DNA of 64,000 nt from Motacilla alba alba (GCF_015832195.1 NC_052018.1:57597666-57661665), one strand, 5' to 3'. Positions 1-13,640 are shown, numbered from the stretch's first letter. Numbers and translations are program-made. Notes: generated by a model not told the origin, from the sequence alone.

Positions 1-838
1 AACACCTTTCTTATGCCTGTAGCTCTTGGGGCATTCCTGTCCCATTCACATTTACTGAGATAGCACAGATAAGTGCCCTCTGAAAACAATGCACCAAGTC
101 TTCTCTGTTTCACAGTCAATTTTCTGGATTCCTTGGATAGCACAGGTTGTGTTCTCTGTTTCCACACCGAGTCAGTGGTGCTGCCTATCTTCCTGCAGCT
201 GCAGGCTGTGCTGTGGAGGATGGCACAGGCTGCCAGGCTCCGCTGCCTGCCCGCAGCCAGCGGGAATGGCCATGGGCCCGGCTCCGCTGGAGGTGCCTAC
301 AGCACAAGAAGGGAGCAATTCCGGTAGAGAGGGATTGAACTGGGTTGAAGCAAGCTGTGCCTTTAAAGCACAGTGATGTTCTGAGTACTTGTGGTGAATC
401 TGGAAAAAGGTCCCATTTTTGTTGGTTTTTTTCCCCCGCCTTGGTAACTGGTTGCACATACTATTGCAGGGATTAGATAATGTGTTTATACCTCAGCCTG
501 GCTTGACTCTTGTTACCCCCTACCTTCAAGGCTCTGTCCCTGCTTCTGTCTTTGATCTCCCCTAGTTTACAAACCAGTTTCCTTAGGATATAGACAGAAC
601 TTTTGAGGTTTAAGCAGCAGTTGTCTGCTTAGTCACAATTGAGGTTTTATGGGACATAAGCACTGACCTGGACTCTGGATTTTTTAAAACCAGCCCTTGG
701 ATTCCAGTGAAGGTGGCAGGTGCTCTCCATGTTGAAGTGTAGGCATTCCAGCCTAATCTCTGAGTTGTAAATGCATGCAGATGCTTCCCGCTAGTGCTTG
801 GGTGCTGGAAGAATCATGTCTTCTAGGATTATGCAGAC

Positions 839-905
839 TTCAGTTTCTATGGCTTTGATGTGATCATCTAATCTGACCTCCTATACTTCAGGCTTACTCC
901 TACAG
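839..905 (-). mobile_element. Ancient CR1-like 3' tail
   Basis: 'gatcatctaatctgacctcc' within this interval is characteristic of the reverse complement of old amniote CR1 3' ends. The copy is short and much diverged. Confidence 0.4.
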
Positions 906-2770
906 ATAAGCCCGAAGGTCATGAAAATAATATAAATGAGTCTAAAAAAATATTAATATAAAAGCAAAATAAGTTAGTTAAGAAAATTCTAAGAATAAAA
1001 GTGAATCCACACAGGGGTTCTGTCTGTGCTTATTTTGTGAATTTTTGCTTCTTCTATCAATCAAAAAGAGATTAAACTTACTCACTTGCTTAATACTTGG
1101 TTAAACATTACACAGTCCATCAGCTCCAGATAAATGTGTCCCCAATTACATGGGACTTCTACTAATAGAACTTGAGCTAAGTAGTAGTCATTAGAGTAAA
1201 TCAAATGCCCCAGTAAAGTGGCTTCAGCTGAAGTTAGGTGCAGTGCAATCATGGCCCTCAGGGCATGTGGCTTGATTGCTTACAGCCTTGCATGAATGTT
1301 TCTATAAGTGCCATTTTCTAAATGAAAAATGTCTTCTTTCTTTTTTTTTTCTTTTTTTTTCCCTGTGGATCCTTTCAATTCATAATAAAGGACCTCAAGT
1401 ACTTTTTGAAGCCTCCTTGAGGGAATTCTATTTTTACTGGGATTTTAAAAAGGGAAATAAATGGGAAAACAAGGAGAATTTCAGTGTTTCAGCTTGCTCA
1501 CCAAAACCTCACCTTGTTTGAACTCAGCAGTCAGAGTATATTCAAACATCACGGAAGCAGAAAGTGTTCAAGTTTGTGGAATAATAGCCTTAAAAAATTC
1601 ACAGAGTGTTAAATATTGGATGAATAGCTGAATGAAAATTCCAGACCTAGAATGTGGAAAGATTAGTCAAACTTCCCAAAGGAAATGTAGCTTGGGCAGC
1701 TATACTGTCTTTCTAAGCTGCCTATCCGTCCTCCCCCAGGTGTAATTTTTGAACCCATCAGTCACTTGAGCAGATCTGATGGAAGCATGGGGTTTCAAAG
1801 GACATGGAGTCGTTCCAAGTTCTGTCAGGGTGATTAGTCAGAAGGGAGGAACAAAGAGGCTCTGCAGGAGGATGGAAGCTTCTCCATGAGGCTCAAACCC
1901 CTTGCAGCAGGTGCTGCCCTCAGTTCAGCAGCCAGCAGGGAGCAGGACAAGGTGGGGGGATGTGAAGACAACCAGAGGTTTTTGGGGTGGTTCCAGGGGG
2001 CCACTGTGGTGGGGGACCACAGGCTGGAGGTGGTGTGCTGAGATCAGGAGGGTGCATGGGATGTAGAACATTAATCACCAGGAAATCAGCTTCATTAATC
2101 TTGTTGGGAATGGAACAACTTGTCGGTGCTGTGTGAAGAAAGGGAGAGAGGGAATGAATCTCTGTGCATTTATATTAACAATTTTAATGTGTAGCTCAAC
2201 ACTCAAGAATACAAAACATTACTTGAGCCCTCCTCAGCCCCTTCCCTGATTCTGCTAATAAAGTAAGATGTCAGGAAGAAACTGGGCTGTTAGAGCAGAG
2301 CAGGTGGGAGGGAGAAGAGCCAGCTGGGACTATGCAGGAGGCACCCAGAAGGGCCTGTGCACTGCAGCTCAGTGTGATGCTCCTCAGACACTGCCTGTGC
2401 TGTGCTGGCCCCGTGGTGGCCACTGGTCGGCTGGCTACAGTGAACATCTGGTGCCACAATCAGAACCTGTTGGGTGTTTTTTTGTTTTATTTGTTTGGGG
2501 GTTTTGGGGTGTTTTTGCAGAGGTTTGTTTGGCTTTTTTCAGGGCAAGAAGGTAGGATGCTGCTGCTGAGCAGGAACAAGATGTCTTCCAGTTACAGCTG
2601 CTCCTGCAGAAGCTCTGTCTGGTGATGCTTTATCCTCCTTGTGAGGATTGTGAGAAGGGAACCAAAAATACCAGGCTAGCTCTGCTTTAAGGGGTAACCT
2701 CTATGATATCTCTCCTTTTGCATTAGAAATGTGCAAATAGAAAATGACAGCATTATTTTCCTTTCCCTTT

Positions 2771-2772
<2 letters not shown>

Positions 2773-2810
<38 letters not shown>
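2773..2810. repeat. Poly-T tract (38)
   Basis: An uninterrupted T38, preceded by interrupted T/C sequence. It accounts for the phenylalanine-rich and lysine-rich open frames in this interval. Confidence 0.95.
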
Positions 2811-2814
<4 letters not shown>

Positions 2815-3654
2815 CAGTATGCTTTTTCCCCTGCCTGGCATACTGATTTGCTCAAGAATCCAGGCAGAAATCTGGTGGAGAAAAAAAATATTAAGCACAC
2901 ACAGGCTTTGCTCAGCACTATATCATGACTGGAATCCTACTACAATCTAATAAGTTTTTGCCCCCAGATCTCAAAGTACTTAATGTGTAAAATAATGTCC
3001 CATTTCAACAATTTCTTTCTTTTTTTCAAGCTGTAAACAAAGAGAATGACTGAAATATATTTCACAAATCATCTCATGGATGTTTTCCTTGTTGTCATAT
3101 GTGTCACACAGCTCTGTCTCAAGCATTTTTGCATACTTGAGACAGAATTTTGCAATGCCAGGATATTCTGGTTGCAGAATATCCTTTATTCATTTAAACT
3201 GAACTTCAGCAATAGCAGTAAAGCTTTATGCAAGCCTTGAAATCATCAGGAGAGTAGACTAGAAGATGTAATTATGTTTGTGCTCTTTTGTGCTGATGCT
3301 CTTATTTGTGAGCCTGGGAGACGTAGCCAAGCTTGCCTCTGGTATGAAATTTTTTTTTAAAATGTGCAATTTAGGCAGAATTTTAAAAAAATATTTTGGG
3401 GAGGAGCCAAGGAAAAGGGTAGATTTGACACAGAACCCCAGAGGTAAGTCAATCCATAAAGAAAGATGTTGAAATTTCTTTATAAGAGAGAGAATTTAGT
3501 TATTTTAGAATATAACATTGGTGATGCAGACCCTGACCCAGGTTTGCCCAGCCCAGTCACAGTATCCATAGGTGAAGACCTCTGGAAGAGTTTGAGCAAG
3601 ACAGGTATGTGTGGTACTTGCTGTTCTCCCAGCCTTCACTTTTTTGAACTCAGA

Positions 3655-4290
3655 GACTTCATGGCTAGATGCGGTCCCAGGCAGTTGCCCTCTGTGAGAA
3701 TATGTCCAGCCTTCCCTTGAAGGCACAAAAGCTTGTACCATCTGTAGTGCCCTTTGTCAAGGAGCTCCTGCTGCCCTTTTTGCTGTTATTTTGGCTCCTT
3801 CAAGCTTCAGCTGATGACCCCCTGTTGCTGGTACTGTTAGAGAAGCAGTCAATCAGTCTTTTTGCAGACTTTTTTTGTATACCCAGAAGACACCTCTTTC
3901 ACAGACTGATGTGTCCTACCTCACTCGTTGGTTCCTTGTACAGCAGCTTTCTCTGCCTTTGATCTTCTCTCCTGCCTTCCTCTGAACATTTGCCAGTTCT
4001 GCTATAAAGCTTTTGAAGGATTTTCTTGCTCAGTTGTATGAGATTCCTCTGCAATTTTTCACAGCTGGTGCTAGTCCTTGCTATCCTGAATAACTTGGTA
4101 TTCTTGATAAGTTTTCTCACTTCACCCTTTTCTAAAATTTCCATAAATACACTGAACAGCACAGACCTCTCTTGAACTGTTGCTTACTCTTCATTGAGAA
4201 AATGTTGCTACTGTTTCCTGACCATGCAAAGACTTCCATGGATGCTTGGCTTCTTCTAATGCTTTAGAAGATGTTCTTGAAAATCAAGGC
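3655..4290 (-). mobile_element. Old diverged CR1-like fragment, reverse orientation
   Basis: Several phrases in order look like reverse-strand CR1 body: an 'aataacttggtattcttgat' block, 'ttttctcacttcaccctttt', and 'aatacactgaacagcacaga'. Divergence is high and the borders are uncertain. Open frames here, such as 3899-4162 on the minus strand, are consistent with decayed ORF2 rather than a host gene. Confidence 0.45.
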
Positions 4291-6382
4291 AGTCACTGTC
4301 AACCAAATTACTCCCATCTTCAGATTTGTGGATCCCTTTGCAGTCCTCCAGGGAGAGCAAGAAAGATCTTCTCATTATAAAAGCCTAACTTTTCATACTC
4401 TAATCACCCCAAGTAGCTTGTGCTTTCCTAGTCGACCACTATTTTTTTTTCATTATAAAAGTTCCTCATAATTGTCTTGGTTCAAAGGTCAGGCTGCTTT
4501 CCTTATGTCACTTCTGATCATTTTTTAGGAATTGGTGCCACTTTGACCCACAGCTGTGACTGCTTGTTGCAACGCATCCTAGAGCTGAAGAGATGGTCTC
4601 CAGGAGCTCAGCACCCTGCTGGTGTCCTGGCCCCATCCTTGGCCAGTACTCATCACACTGTTCTCAAGTGAAAAACTGAGTGCTCAGAGAAAGAAAAAGT
4701 ATTAAAGCATAGATAGGTAGGCTAGGCTGGGTGCCCACATGGGAGGGGGGGTGTTCAGTCCCCGCTGTGCCACTGCTCTGTCTCTCTGCCTCTCTCCCTG
4801 CATATGCTGCGGGTGTAGTGGTATTTTCCCAGCTCACACAGTTAGGGTTGGATAAGTAGACTGCAGACAGCAAGAACCTTATTTACTACTGGAATCTGTG
4901 CCATAGTAGAGCCAAAAATAGGTGGGTGAATGTACTTACAGTGCCAGTGGAGTGTCGCTAACCTTGTGTGACAGAGTGAGGGATAGCACGCTACAAATGT
5001 GTTGTGAAGAGGGAGTGGGAAAGCCCTGGCTGAGCACAGCAAGATCAACCTCTCCTTATGGAAAAAGGTGCTGGTTCCCATTGTCAAAACACTGCCTTAG
5101 GCAGGGCTTTCCAAACAGGACATTTTTTGTCTGATTTGACCCTTTGTATGTGAGCTTTAGGGCCTGTTGAGGGTTATAAACCTATACCTTCAGACACGCT
5201 GGAAGTTCTTCATGGTCTGGAGATGAAACTGGGGTGGCAGAAAGGGCCAGGCCTTGTGAAACACAGAACAACAGAAAGGGACTGTCACAGAGGGGCATGT
5301 TGGCTACGAGTCTGCAGAGAGTAGTTAAAACTGGCTAGAGTACAGTTATGCCTTATGTTGTACTGCATCTCTAATTTAAACTTCTATGTGGAAATGACTT
5401 TTAGCAGGTAGTGATTTGCAGGAAAAAATGTTGTTCTACTCTGTATTATGAGAGATATCTCAGTCTGTCTGAGGCACATTGAACTGTGTGCTCTCCCTGT
5501 TCCATGCATTGTGCATTAGTCCAGCCACACCTAACAGAGGCATTTGCATGAGCAATTAACTGCCATTTCCTGCAAATCAAATTACTTGGAATTAGAATTT
5601 AAAATTACTTTCCAATTACTGAACCACACTTGTTAGTGAGAGCAATGTTTTTACTGTGCCACATTTAGAAAGGGCAGAGGCTCTTAACTCTTTCAAGAGA
5701 GCAATTATTTCTGAAAAGCACAGTGTGTCCAGGGATCCCAACCTTATTTGCTTTACACTGCTAACAACCACTGGAGCTGGTGATGCTGTTCTCACAAGTG
5801 AGACAAATTAATTTGCTTCTTAAACTTTATGAGTAGAACAACATAAAATTTCCTTTATTAGCATCACGTTTCAAGGACGGTTGTATGGGCTTCAGTACAA
5901 AGTTGCTTTTTGTTTTTAAGGTATACAAGCAAAACTGTGCAGAGCCTTTTCATGACAGGCTGTATAACTGTATGTGCAGATGTACATATAATTCTAAATG
6001 AAGATGTCCCTATTATCACTTAGAGTATCAATTTAAATTGCCAATGGGAATGTTGCACTAATATTAGAGAAAAGAATTTCCTAAAAATATTCTTTGAAAA
6101 TTTACAGACCTTGAATTTCCTTGTGTCTTGTGTCTGATAGCGATCAGAAAAATTGTCTTTCTGTCTGCCTGAAACACAACTAAATAATAAAAGGGATTAT
6201 GTAAAAATGATGAAGCCAGGACATCATATTTTAAAGTTGTGCTGTGGGAACTTTGGCTGGCATCAATGTGTTGAAGAAAATAAATGTATTCATGTTTCTT
6301 GATTCCAGCAAACCAAGTCTTGCGTGTAACTTAAATGACTTCCTGGCTATCTAGTGTGGTTTCACAGAGTCAAAGCCTTATT

Positions 6383-6511
6383 ATTAATGTCTGCTCGAAG
6401 AACGCAGTACCCTGTTAACCGTTAATAGGAGTCAATGAATCCTAATTGATTCAGCAACCAGGGAATATTTGATGTTCAAGATCATAAAATATTATGAGAG
6501 CAGACATTAAT
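6383..6511. repeat. Perfect 14-bp inverted repeat, arms about 100 bases apart
   Basis: ATTAATGTCTGCTC at 6383-6396 has its exact reverse complement at 6498-6511. The intervening AT-rich sequence is itself partly symmetrical (gttaaccgttaata at about 6414). It could be the ends of a tiny DNA-transposon relic or a structured conserved element. Confidence 0.6.
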
Positions 6512-9279
6512 TTTTGCTATCTCCTGCCTAGAAAAGGAATGGATTTAGTTAAAAGGAATAATAGAAGTACAACTTGTTTTTTCTGTGTTATATATGAAAG
6601 CATAATGACATTGTGTAGCTAACTTGAACTGACGAGAGCAATGAAATGTAAGGTTAAGATTCTTGCTGCCTTTAATCTTGCTGAGGCTGGAACTGCTGCA
6701 GTGCACTAAGCAATAACACTATGGAAATAAAGAGACCAATTATAATTGTAAACAGGGGCATGGAAAAAGGAGAGCTTGACTCATTTCTTATCAGATTCAT
6801 TGGCAGACTGTTAGTTTATCATAGAATAATCTCTTCTGAAACCAATATAGGTCCCCAAATTAACAGCAAAAAGAGTATTTGCCCTAAATTTGTTTCATCT
6901 CACCCCAAATGTTGCCTTTAGTTTATCCTGTCATGTTAGGGCACGGGTTTAAGGAGGAGTGATGGCACAAAAGGCACGTCATTGGTGCTGCCTTCTTTCT
7001 TTTGCTCAGGCCAGATGCCTCTGCTCTGGGGAACCTGCAGTGCATCCTGGAGGGCAATCATAGTATGGGAGGCGATTGCTGAAGGTGAGCTCCTCTGCCA
7101 GCACCCAAACAACCTGAGTTAGGGTTTCACTGACTCTCACATCCTAATCGTAAGGAAAGGCAATATTTGTGCTGTTAAAGGGTGTTTGGACCTGTGATGG
7201 AGGCTGAAAAGGGAAGAGTGTTATGAAGTTGGACATCAGAAAATTAAAGGAGAGGGAAGAGGTAGGGGAAGTGAGAGGAAGATGAAGCAGGACAGCATGG
7301 GTGGATGGAGCAGGTGAGCAGGCTGATGGTAAATGAGCAGAGCTGTTTGCTGCCAAGCAGCTCCCAGAAGGCAACACTGGAGAAGAGAGACTTGTCTCTG
7401 TGAGGCCTGAATTTACTGCCTCCCCCTGGGCCATGGCTAAGCTTATCAGCTTATGTCAGCATGTTTTCAGAGTGTCCTCAGGAGGGTTTGATTCAGGGGT
7501 GATGAAAAGTGCAGAAAAGAAACCTTTTCTTAAGCCACTTACTAGCGCAAGAAGCCCATCAACCAGAGGGTCATGGTAATTCAAGCCTTTGCCTTCTGAG
7601 GAGAAGGCTGACATACTTTCCGTGATCTGCCTTAACCATTGCCATGAAAGGACCTGGTTTTGAAAGAGATGAGGATTTAGCATCATCTGAGGCATTTTTT
7701 GCCACCATTGCCAGGATGCTGGAACAGCTGAACAGTTGCTTGGATCTGTCAGTTTGGTGTCTGTTCAGAGGCTCATCAAACAGTTTTGCTGGACAATTAG
7801 CTCCCTGAACCTTCTCTAATAGGAATAATGCTGGGCAGAAACCAGACAGAACAGCGCTGTAGACAGTTAAATGGTTAACAACAGAGCTCCTGTTGTGATT
7901 CAGTCATGCCAGTAGCATAATGCCAGCTTCTGTCCTCATCTGACACTTTCATGCTGCTCGGAAGGAACCGCTGGGGAAATATGCTTTCACAGATTGTTAG
8001 TTGTACAGCCACAGCCCTCAGAGCCTTGTATAATAAGGCACTGGCTGAGGAAGGGGAAATAACCAAGGGCTGGTCACACACCACGTCTATTTTTGCTATC
8101 AGCACAACCTCAAAGGCAGCTGATTCTGGGTGGGAGGTAAGGCTTCTCAGAGGTCACCTCAATTAACATCAGGGCTCGGACAGGGGCCCCGCCTGGTTTC
8201 ATAGATAAAGCTTTGCTGCTTTTTCATTTACTGAGACGAACCTGACTAAAATGAGCAATTGGGTTCTCATGCTGCAAAAAGCCACTGACAAAGCTCTAAA
8301 GTAGGATCCTCGGTGCATTTGTGTACCTGCTGGCAAAGCACAGGATGACAGACTACCTCACACTTAGCAAGGGCAGGACGAATCTAGCACAGAGAAAGCA
8401 GTATATAGGTCCTAATTATTTTTTATTTTGGAGTGAAAACACACTGAAAAGCAAACAGTTGCAGTCAATACTGAAAAACGAGCTTATTTATCTCTTTGGA
8501 CACAGAAGATACTGCAGCATTGATTAACTGTAATGGACTGCAGGGCACTGATTGCAAAGTAAGATATGATTGATCGCTGGTGGGAAGACACTTAGTATTG
8601 GGGCAGCACCTTGGCAGCCTTTAAAAGAGCATCAGCCACGCGTGCAGAGCTGTCCCAAGTGAACTCCACGTGCAGTGAACAGGGACTGTGTTGTTGCTGC
8701 AAGATAATCTGGGAGCATCAGGCAGGGCAGAAGTCTGTTCTGTCACTGTGGTGGTGACAAGGCAAGGTGAGGGTGAGGATGCTGGCAGAATGCCTGGATC
8801 TCTGAGTTCACTCATTTATGGTGCACATTGTATTTGCTAGAAATACCCATTCATAAGTTTTTAAGTAAAGTAACCTCTGTGGAGTCTGAGAGTCTGAGTT
8901 TCTTCTTCCTCATACCAATGACTACACTCATAATATATCTGTGATGTGAAGAGTTTCACAGTGGGTTTTGCCTGTGTAGTCTGATCTTTTCAATGAACTT
9001 AGATCCCAAAGATACAGAGGAAAATTTCAGATAAGCCCATTTCCAAGCTCAGTATGCATAAATCAGATCTGACCTCACTGGAAGAAACCACATGCCAAGT
9101 TCCCTGACTGGTAGAATAGCAAGAAGTTTAATTGTCCCTCACAGTTGTATTTTTCAAACAGTATCATCATACCCAGTTTCAATTTCAGAGAGCGATTGTC
9201 TGTAAAGAAGTGTTAGCTGAGTAAAGTGAATTGTTTGAACAGTGCTGGGATTTTGAACTGTTGTTGTGAGAAAGGCTGC

Positions 9280-9312
9280 TTTTTTTTTTTTTTCCTTTTT
9301 TTTTTTTTTTTT
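9280..9312. repeat. Poly-T tract interrupted by CC
   Basis: T14, CC, T17. No recognisable retroposon body is attached on either side. Confidence 0.95.
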
Positions 9313-12300
9313 CCTGGACCAGCCAGGGAAAGCTGCAGCTTCTTTCTATAGGAGGGAAGATGGTGAATATTAATCACCCCTTGGCAACCTGTCAGGTGGC
9401 GGATTGCAACCCAAGAGAAGTGATTTGCTGATTATCTGATGTGACAGGTTAATAAACAAATATTTACACATAGGGTAAAAGTAACAGTAGAGTTGGGCAA
9501 GAGATCTGCATCTCCTGAACTCTTACGTCAGTGATTTGTGTGGGAAAAATGTTTTCCTTTCTGGCCTTGGGGAAAAGAGTGGAAATATCTTTGTCAGGAA
9601 ATATTGTTTAAATTTTCTGTGTGCTTGGGATTTCTCTTTGAGAAGATCATTCAAGAAAAGAACAACATTGGCAATTCTGGGTTCCTTGGCTGATTTTCCA
9701 GCCTCAGGACTGCTGTGGCACATGCTGACCTGACTACTCAGCTATCCCACCCTCTCTGGGTACCAAAATATTTGACATTATCAGACACTTTAAAAATGTC
9801 TCCCATGGTATCTGATGTCTCCGTGGTTTACCTGAGAGCTGGGTCAGCATATGTGCTGTTCTGCACAGGCATTGAGTTCCCAGCTTCCCTTCATAAGCAA
9901 CAAGTGCTGGAGCAAGGGAGAGGGAAATACTAAAAAGCATCATCCTTGATGCAGGTGAACCAGAGTCCCAGCTGATCTTTGGCCACTGATTCTACTGTGG
10001 GAAGGGAGGAAGGGTTTCACTTGGAGGTAATTCCAGGGGGCTGCAAAGTCCCCTTAGGGAGATGCTTCCCTGTTAGGCAGGGTGAGGAGCCTGTGTGGCA
10101 GCTCCGCCACCCAAGCCAGCCCTGTAGACAGCAAGGTGTGACTCCTGTGAAGGAGAGCAGTTGGGAGGGTAGAGCTAATGATGGACATCTCAGCTTAATG
10201 ATGAGAGGAGGCTGTGGATGCCCTTGGCAGTAAGGACAGGGCTTCACTAGTGATAGATTTCTTCAGGGGGCTAGGAGATGAAACTCATTCAAAGCATGTA
10301 AAGAAGAAGAAAAAAATTCAAAACAAGCAACCCATAAAAAACCTGAACCCTTTGAACATTGCTATTTATGATTACATAGGAATTCAAGACTTCCTTCATG
10401 TTCATAGCTAGAAACTGTTTTCCTAGATAAAGTTTTAGAGGCTTAGATGTAATCAGCTAAGGAACTCTTCAAATAAGCTAAGCCGTGTTTTGATTTGGTG
10501 CAAATAAGAAGTGAAGTAATAGGAATAGCTATTCCTGGAACAGCTGAAGCTTTGAAATGCTGATTTAAAATGCTCCATGCTGCCATTCAGCTGTCCTGTC
10601 ATAGCAGTATGGAACAAAAGACAGTTTTCCTCTCTGTGAACATACAAAAAGAAGGGTATATTAGCAATTGGAAATAAAAATCCAGCTCTAAAAAATAGGG
10701 GAGATAATTTTTGTCCTCTTTTACATTTTAGTTTATATTTTTATCCTTTTTTTTCTCCTGTATTTCTTCTTAGCATCAAAAAGACAATAGCAATGTTTTT
10801 TACATCAGCTACAAAGGACATCCAGTTATCGTTTCTCTACTGCTGTTACCTCACTCGACATCATGATCTGAAAAGCCTGATCATGTGGGGCACAACTATA
10901 AATTTGCTATAAGCACTCATTCTCCTGCATCGTGAGCTGACAGGGAAGAGAGATCTGGGATGATGCCTGTGCCGCAGTCAGAAGCTCAGGCAGAGCAGGT
11001 TTGGGCTCTGTGACCCTGGGGATGAAGGTTGGGGAGCTGCAGGGGTGCCAGCATGAGGAGCTGTCAGAGTCCTTGCCCAGCTCTTGGGTAAGCCTTTGGC
11101 ATGGTGGTAACTGTGTGGGCTCTAATAATGGAGCTGGTTTTGGTCTATCTGTAAATATGCTTCAGCCCCACACCTTGGCCAGTGTGGTCATACAGAATCT
11201 GCCTTTTGGATTTCTGTCTCGGCATTCTGCCCCTGCCTTCCCCTCTTTGGCCCAATACACAGAGAATGTTTCCTGTGATATTTTATCTGAAGGAGGCTAT
11301 TCTCAGCCTGCTGGCCACTGGGAGGAGACCATTGCTATTCCTCTTTCCTGTTCCCTAAACACCCCTGTTCTGAAGAGGTTTTAACTGCCTCTATTAGGCT
11401 TTGTACTCCCATGGAGCTACTCAGAAATTTGCTTTACTTTCCCCCATCAGCTGGTATCAAAGATAACTCACAGAATAAAACAGATTTGAACATAGCCTAC
11501 TATGAGTCTGTGCCTAAAAGCAATTGTGGAAAAACAATATTTTGTCTTTATTTTGCCCCAGTTTGGGGCATATTTCTTCCAAGGTCTGTGTTATCTGCAG
11601 ACCCTTGGTGGTTTCCATATAAGTTCAGTGATGTTTTTGGGATCTTTGTTTAGAGTTTTAGTGAGTTTCTGAAGACTCAGCCATGCAGTTTTACTTCAGT
11701 GAGTAGCACTGCTAATACCCACCAGATAGATTCCTGCCATGTGGAAACTCACTCCTACAGCTTCATGGTGGTAACATTGATACAGCAACAGCAAATTTTT
11801 TGTTCTGCTATGAATCTGGGGACAAATTAGTCTCTGGGTTAAATTTACTTTCTGAAATCAGAAATATTTTCAGGAGCACTTGTTTGTCCTGTTGAGAACA
11901 ACTAATGGTGTATCTGATAAGACAATAAATGGATTATTCTATTTAGAAAGATGCTAGTGAATCATGTCTACAGTTAGGTTACTTCTTCTGCCTATGGTAC
12001 ATAAACACAGGGAGTTTGCAAGTGAAGGGCGCTATACTGAGGACAAATGGAAAGAATTGCTCTGTTGCATGGTGCTCTGATGTTTTGTGCATTCGTTGCT
12101 ATGGGATGTAATTCTATTACCCACTGTACTGCTAGATTTCAAAAGGGTAGTTCATAAGCACAAATAACATTTGTGGCAATCTGAGCTAAGTTAATGAAAA
12201 AGATAATCAAATCTAATGCTCCAGGGCAAGATATGTGATATCTCCAGGGGTCATAAAGAGATCACACAGCTGTCTCGGGGCAAGGGGCAGTTGTCTGTGA

Positions 12301-13010
12301 ATGCGAGAAGAGGCAAGAGGCAGCAGAAAAGTGAGGGTCACCTTGCTCAGAAGCACTGTGTGCTGGTCACTGGCAGAGGCAGGAGGGGATTGCTAGATAT
12401 GTCACAGAGATAGAGATGCTTATTAAGCTAATGATATTTTTAGTAATGCCGATACCTAATAGATAAGTTTCAGCTGATCCCAGACATTTGTCTCAATGTG
12501 TTGATTGGGAAATTGGATTAAGTAGCTCATGCATGGCTCTGCCTTGCCCACAGCAGGCATATACTGAGTTGGGAGCTGACCAAGGATGGCATGGAAATAG
12601 CCTTTGGAATTTTTTTTTTTTTGAAAACACAAGCTTCAGTGTGAAACTCACTTCTGAAACAAATTAAGTACTTTATTGCATCTCTAGACAATACCCAGTG
12701 GTGAATTTTTCTTGCTTCTAGCTATAACCACAGATTCTTTTCATCACCACATACTGGTATATCACTTGAGGGTCCAAAGAGGGGCTTCGTGTTCCTTGCA
12801 GATATGTCACTGATAATGTTCAGCAAAGGACACTTGCAATGGGACTCATAGCCAGCACCCAAAACCATGTTTTCTCTCACAGACTCATGCTGTATTTATT
12901 GCAAGCACCTGCTTCATCTTACTCTGCACTTCTGTATGTTCACTGTGAGTGTTCTATTTCTACCCCTGTTCTCTTTAACATATATCTGCTTTTTGCTACA
13001 GCAAGACTCC

Positions 13011-13090
13011 TGTCCTAGTTTCAGCCAAAGAAAGGTTGATTTTTAGCTGTAGCCACGAGGTGGCAGAGCCTGGAGCTGTGTGGGTGTGTC
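13011..13090 (+). mobile_element. LTR-like start upstream of the pol remnant
   Basis: The sequence starts TGTCCTAGTTTCAG, which resembles the 5' end of LTRs in songbird retroviral elements. It lies about 150 bases before the pol fragment, closer than in an intact provirus, so internal sequence would have been deleted. No target-site duplication or matching 3' LTR was identified, so both the limits and the identity are tentative. Confidence 0.35.
13053..13066 (+). promoter_or_regulatory. CTCF-type binding motif, forward orientation
   Basis: CCACGAGGTGGCAG matches the vertebrate CTCF core closely; the only departure from CCASYAGRKGGCRS is at the fifth base, where G is common in real sites. It lies in the LTR-like segment before the pol remnant, about 4.5 kb upstream of IYD. 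Binding is inferred from motif alone. Confidence 0.5.
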
Positions 13091-13159
13091 TAGGTTGTTA
13101 CTCTACACCATCCACTTCATCAGGGGAGGCAGAAATAAGGGGTTCTCACTTCCAAGGAG

Positions 13160-13640
13160 GGTGATGTGGCTTGTTGTCATTGCCAATGTGTTTTTCTTCA
13201 CTCCTCTGGCAGCAGAATGCAGGCTGCAGTTTGCTTTCACATGGAGGAGCATACAGTGCACCTGGAATTGACTCCCCCAGGGGTGGAAGCACAGAACCAC
13301 CATCTACTATGGACTGATCCAGGCTGCCCTGGAAAACAGTGAGGCTCCAGAACACCTGCAGTTCTTTGATGACATCATTGTATGGAGCAACGTAGCAGAG
13401 GAAGTTTTTGAGAAAGGGGAGAAGATAACCCCAATCCTCCTGAAGGCCGGTTCTGCCAGAAAACAAAGTAAGGTTAAAGGACCTGCTCAGGAAATTCGGG
13501 TTTTTGGAGTAAAATGGCAAGATGAACAAGATGACCATTCTCGTGGACATGGTCAAAAACCAGCAAAATACCAACTGTGTTCCCACCAACAGGCAAGAAG
13601 AAAACATAGTTTTCTATCTCATTGCTGTTTCCAGTAAATT
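13160..13640 (+). pseudogene. Endogenous retrovirus pol (reverse transcriptase) remnant, broken
   Basis: A retroviral-type reverse transcriptase core is visible. A conserved upstream segment ends near 13268, interrupted by an in-frame TGA at 13269-13271. The frame then stays open from 13272 to about 13637. The catalytic-site region (13362-13373) reads F-F-D-D, so the usual tyrosine of the YxDD box is phenylalanine. Downstream are the expected glutamate/lysine-rich segment and a GVKWQD-like motif. After about 13515 the matching sequence appears to continue in another frame (around 13522-13605), which implies an indel. No gag, env or second LTR is recognised, so this is a short dead fragment. 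The family resembles pol remnants common in bird genomes, but I cannot name the element. Confidence 0.75.

Larger units (their letters stand above)
1..13010. other. Intergenic sequence upstream of the retroviral remnant
   Basis: No exon of a known gene was recognised. The only structured pieces are the two CR1-like fragments, the inverted repeat near 6.4 kb and the T tracts listed separately. Stretches around 7.9-8.3 kb and 9.36-9.48 kb have even composition and dense motif-like words, as conserved non-coding elements often do, but that cannot be judged without an alignment. The 127-codon open frame at 11001-11384 has no family resemblance. Confidence 0.6.

Noticed and set aside
11001..11384. 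127-codon plus-strand open frame upstream of IYD
   Set aside because: No motif, no splice context and no resemblance to a known protein.
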